14,532 bases of DNA, taken from the NCBI GenBank assembly GCA_001512945.1, contig LFTF01000129.1, positions 192 to 14,723 on the forward strand, read 5' to 3'. The notes under the pieces are model-generated. The model searched no databases. It was given only the letters and a program-made list of their open reading frames with translations, and was not told where the DNA came from. Source of the DNA: Clostridiales bacterium DTU023. GTDB taxonomy: Bacteria; Bacillota; Clostridia; Saccharofermentanales; DTU023. The position numbers and the translations under genes were made by a program. Every line of letters starts with the position of its first letter. The stretch's first letter is position 1. Below are positions 13,881 through 14,532 of this stretch, piece after piece.

Positions 13881-14393
13881 ATGAAGGCAATTGTGGCTTG
13901 TGACGCAAACTGGGGAATTGGCTGTAACGGCTGCCTGCAAAAACGTATCAGTTCTGATCTGAGGCGGTTTCGCGCGCATACGCTCGGAAAAGTAGTGATC
14001 TACGGTCGTAAAACTCTCGATACTTTCCCCGGAGGGAAACCGCTGGACGGGAGAGTCAATCTTATACTCCGCACAAGAGATGAAGAGCCAATGGAAGGTT
14101 GTGAGTATTTCGCGAACATTCAGGAGCTTCATCAGCGTATCCGGAGCCTCAAGCAACAAGGTTATCAAGAAGACGATTTTGTTGTTATCGGCGGAGGCTC
14201 AGTGTATGAACAACTGATGCCTTATTGCGATACTGTCCTGGTTACACAATTCGAGGAGATGTATCAAGCAGATGTATGGTTCCCCAATATTGATCAATCG
14301 TCGGAATGGTTTCTCCATTCATGTGGACAGTGGCTTGAAGAGGACGGTGTTCGGTTTCGTTATCTGACATACAGGAGAAATGATATTGCCTGA
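13881..14393 (+). CDS. dfrA: Dihydrofolate reductase, variant substrate loop
   Basis: A 170-residue enzyme that reduces dihydrofolate to tetrahydrofolate with NADPH, restoring the cofactor spent by ThyA just upstream. IVACDANWGIG (4-14), Asp26 (the catalytic Asp27 of E. coli), Phe30, GRKT (42-45), PLDGRVNLIL (54-63), VIGGGSVYEQLMP (102-114) and the C-terminal FRYLTYRR are in place. The loop before Asp26 reads CLQKRISSD: where E. coli has Pro21-Trp22 and Pro25, this protein has Gln20-Lys21 and Ser24-Ser25, and VIMGRKT reads VIYGRKT. It still fits DHFR across its whole length. GAGGAG precedes the ATG. Very probably in one operon with thyA. Confidence 0.92.
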   Translation: MKAIVACDANWGIGCNGCLQKRISSDLRRFRAHTLGKVVIYGRKTLDTFPGGKPLDGRVNLILRTRDEEPMEGCEYFANIQELHQRIRSLKQQGYQEDDFVVIGGGSVYEQLMPYCDTVLVTQFEEMYQADVWFPNIDQSSEWFLHSCGQWLEEDGVRFRYLTYRRNDIA

Positions 14394-14449
14394 GTTGCAG
14401 CCGGCATGCATATCAGGGGTGTGATTTTAGGACATGGGAGGGAAGAGAC

Positions 14450-14532
14450 ATGGCGGAGAACAGTCAAATGCAGCAAACAATCGAACTGCAACCGTTTTAC
14501 CTTAAGGATGCTGAGCGCGTGCGCACCCTTAC
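14450..14532 (+). CDS. Start of an unidentified gene (partial)
   Basis: An open frame begins at ATG 14450 after GGGAGGG, seven to eight bases upstream, and runs to the window edge (27 codons, MAENSQMQQTIELQPFYLKD and so on). The 56-base gap after dfrA has no terminator, so it is likely in the thyA-dfrA operon. Too little is visible to assign a family. Confidence 0.6.
   Translation, partial: MAENSQMQQTIELQPFYLKDAERVRTL

Noticed and set aside
1..14532. Mobile element, phage, CRISPR or toxin-antitoxin content
   Set aside because: No transposase, integrase, regular repeats or toxin-like small gene pairs are visible on either strand.

Overview
The window is a gene-dense stretch of a bacterial chromosome, mid-GC by eye. 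It most resembles a member of the Firmicutes (Bacillota), class Clostridia. The evidence is the block nadD-yqeK / rsfS / comEA, which keeps the order known from Bacillus and Clostridia, strong AGGAGG-type ribosome binding sites on most genes, a UPF0735/PheB-type ACT protein, and a thymidylate synthase of the divergent clostridial type. Species cannot be told. I see no mobile element, phage gene, CRISPR array, rRNA or riboswitch, so this is mostly housekeeping chromosome.

Layout. Positions 1-308 (minus) hold the N-terminus of a PP2C-like phosphatase cut by the window edge. A divergent gap separates it from an SDR-family oxidoreductase (459-1268, plus). Convergent to that is a NYN nuclease-like protein with a C-terminal LOTUS/OST-HTH-like domain (1287-2144, minus), whose terminator lies inside the 3' end of the SDR gene. 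Everything after that is on the plus strand: a sugar-nucleotidyltransferase-like protein (2294-3223), argS (3304-5052), an M3-peptidase-family protein that has lost its catalytic residues (5094-6830), rdgB (6863-7453) and an ACT-domain protein (7499-7954). A membrane protein of unknown function (8045-8842) ends at a hairpin. Then come prfB (8947-10107) overlapping a fused nadD-yqeK gene (10104-11312), rsfS (11385-11831) with a strong terminator, comEA (12027-12674), a free-standing tRNA-Pro(CGG) with its own promoter and terminator (12760-12835), and thyA-dfrA (13028-14393) followed by the first 27 codons of an unidentified gene.

How the genes fit together. argS, prfB, rsfS and tRNA-Pro serve translation. 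rdgB cleans the nucleotide pool, nadD makes NAD, and thyA with dfrA makes dTMP and recycles the folate it consumes. comEA is the DNA receptor for transformation, but comEB and comEC are not next to it here.

Most unusual points. (1) The M3-family protein keeps full length and a strong ribosome binding site although all three zinc ligands are replaced (HExxH reads SETGS, downstream Glu reads Gln). (2) The PP2C-like protein has Gln where the metal-binding Asp of the DG motif should be. (3) RF2 is encoded without the usual programmed frameshift. (4) NadD and the YqeK HD domain are one polypeptide. (5) DHFR lacks the Pro-Trp pair of its substrate loop. (6) Several gene starts are preceded by extended -10 elements (TGNTATNAT-like) with no recognisable -35. 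I did not find a clearly new multi-gene system; the pseudoenzymes are the best leads.
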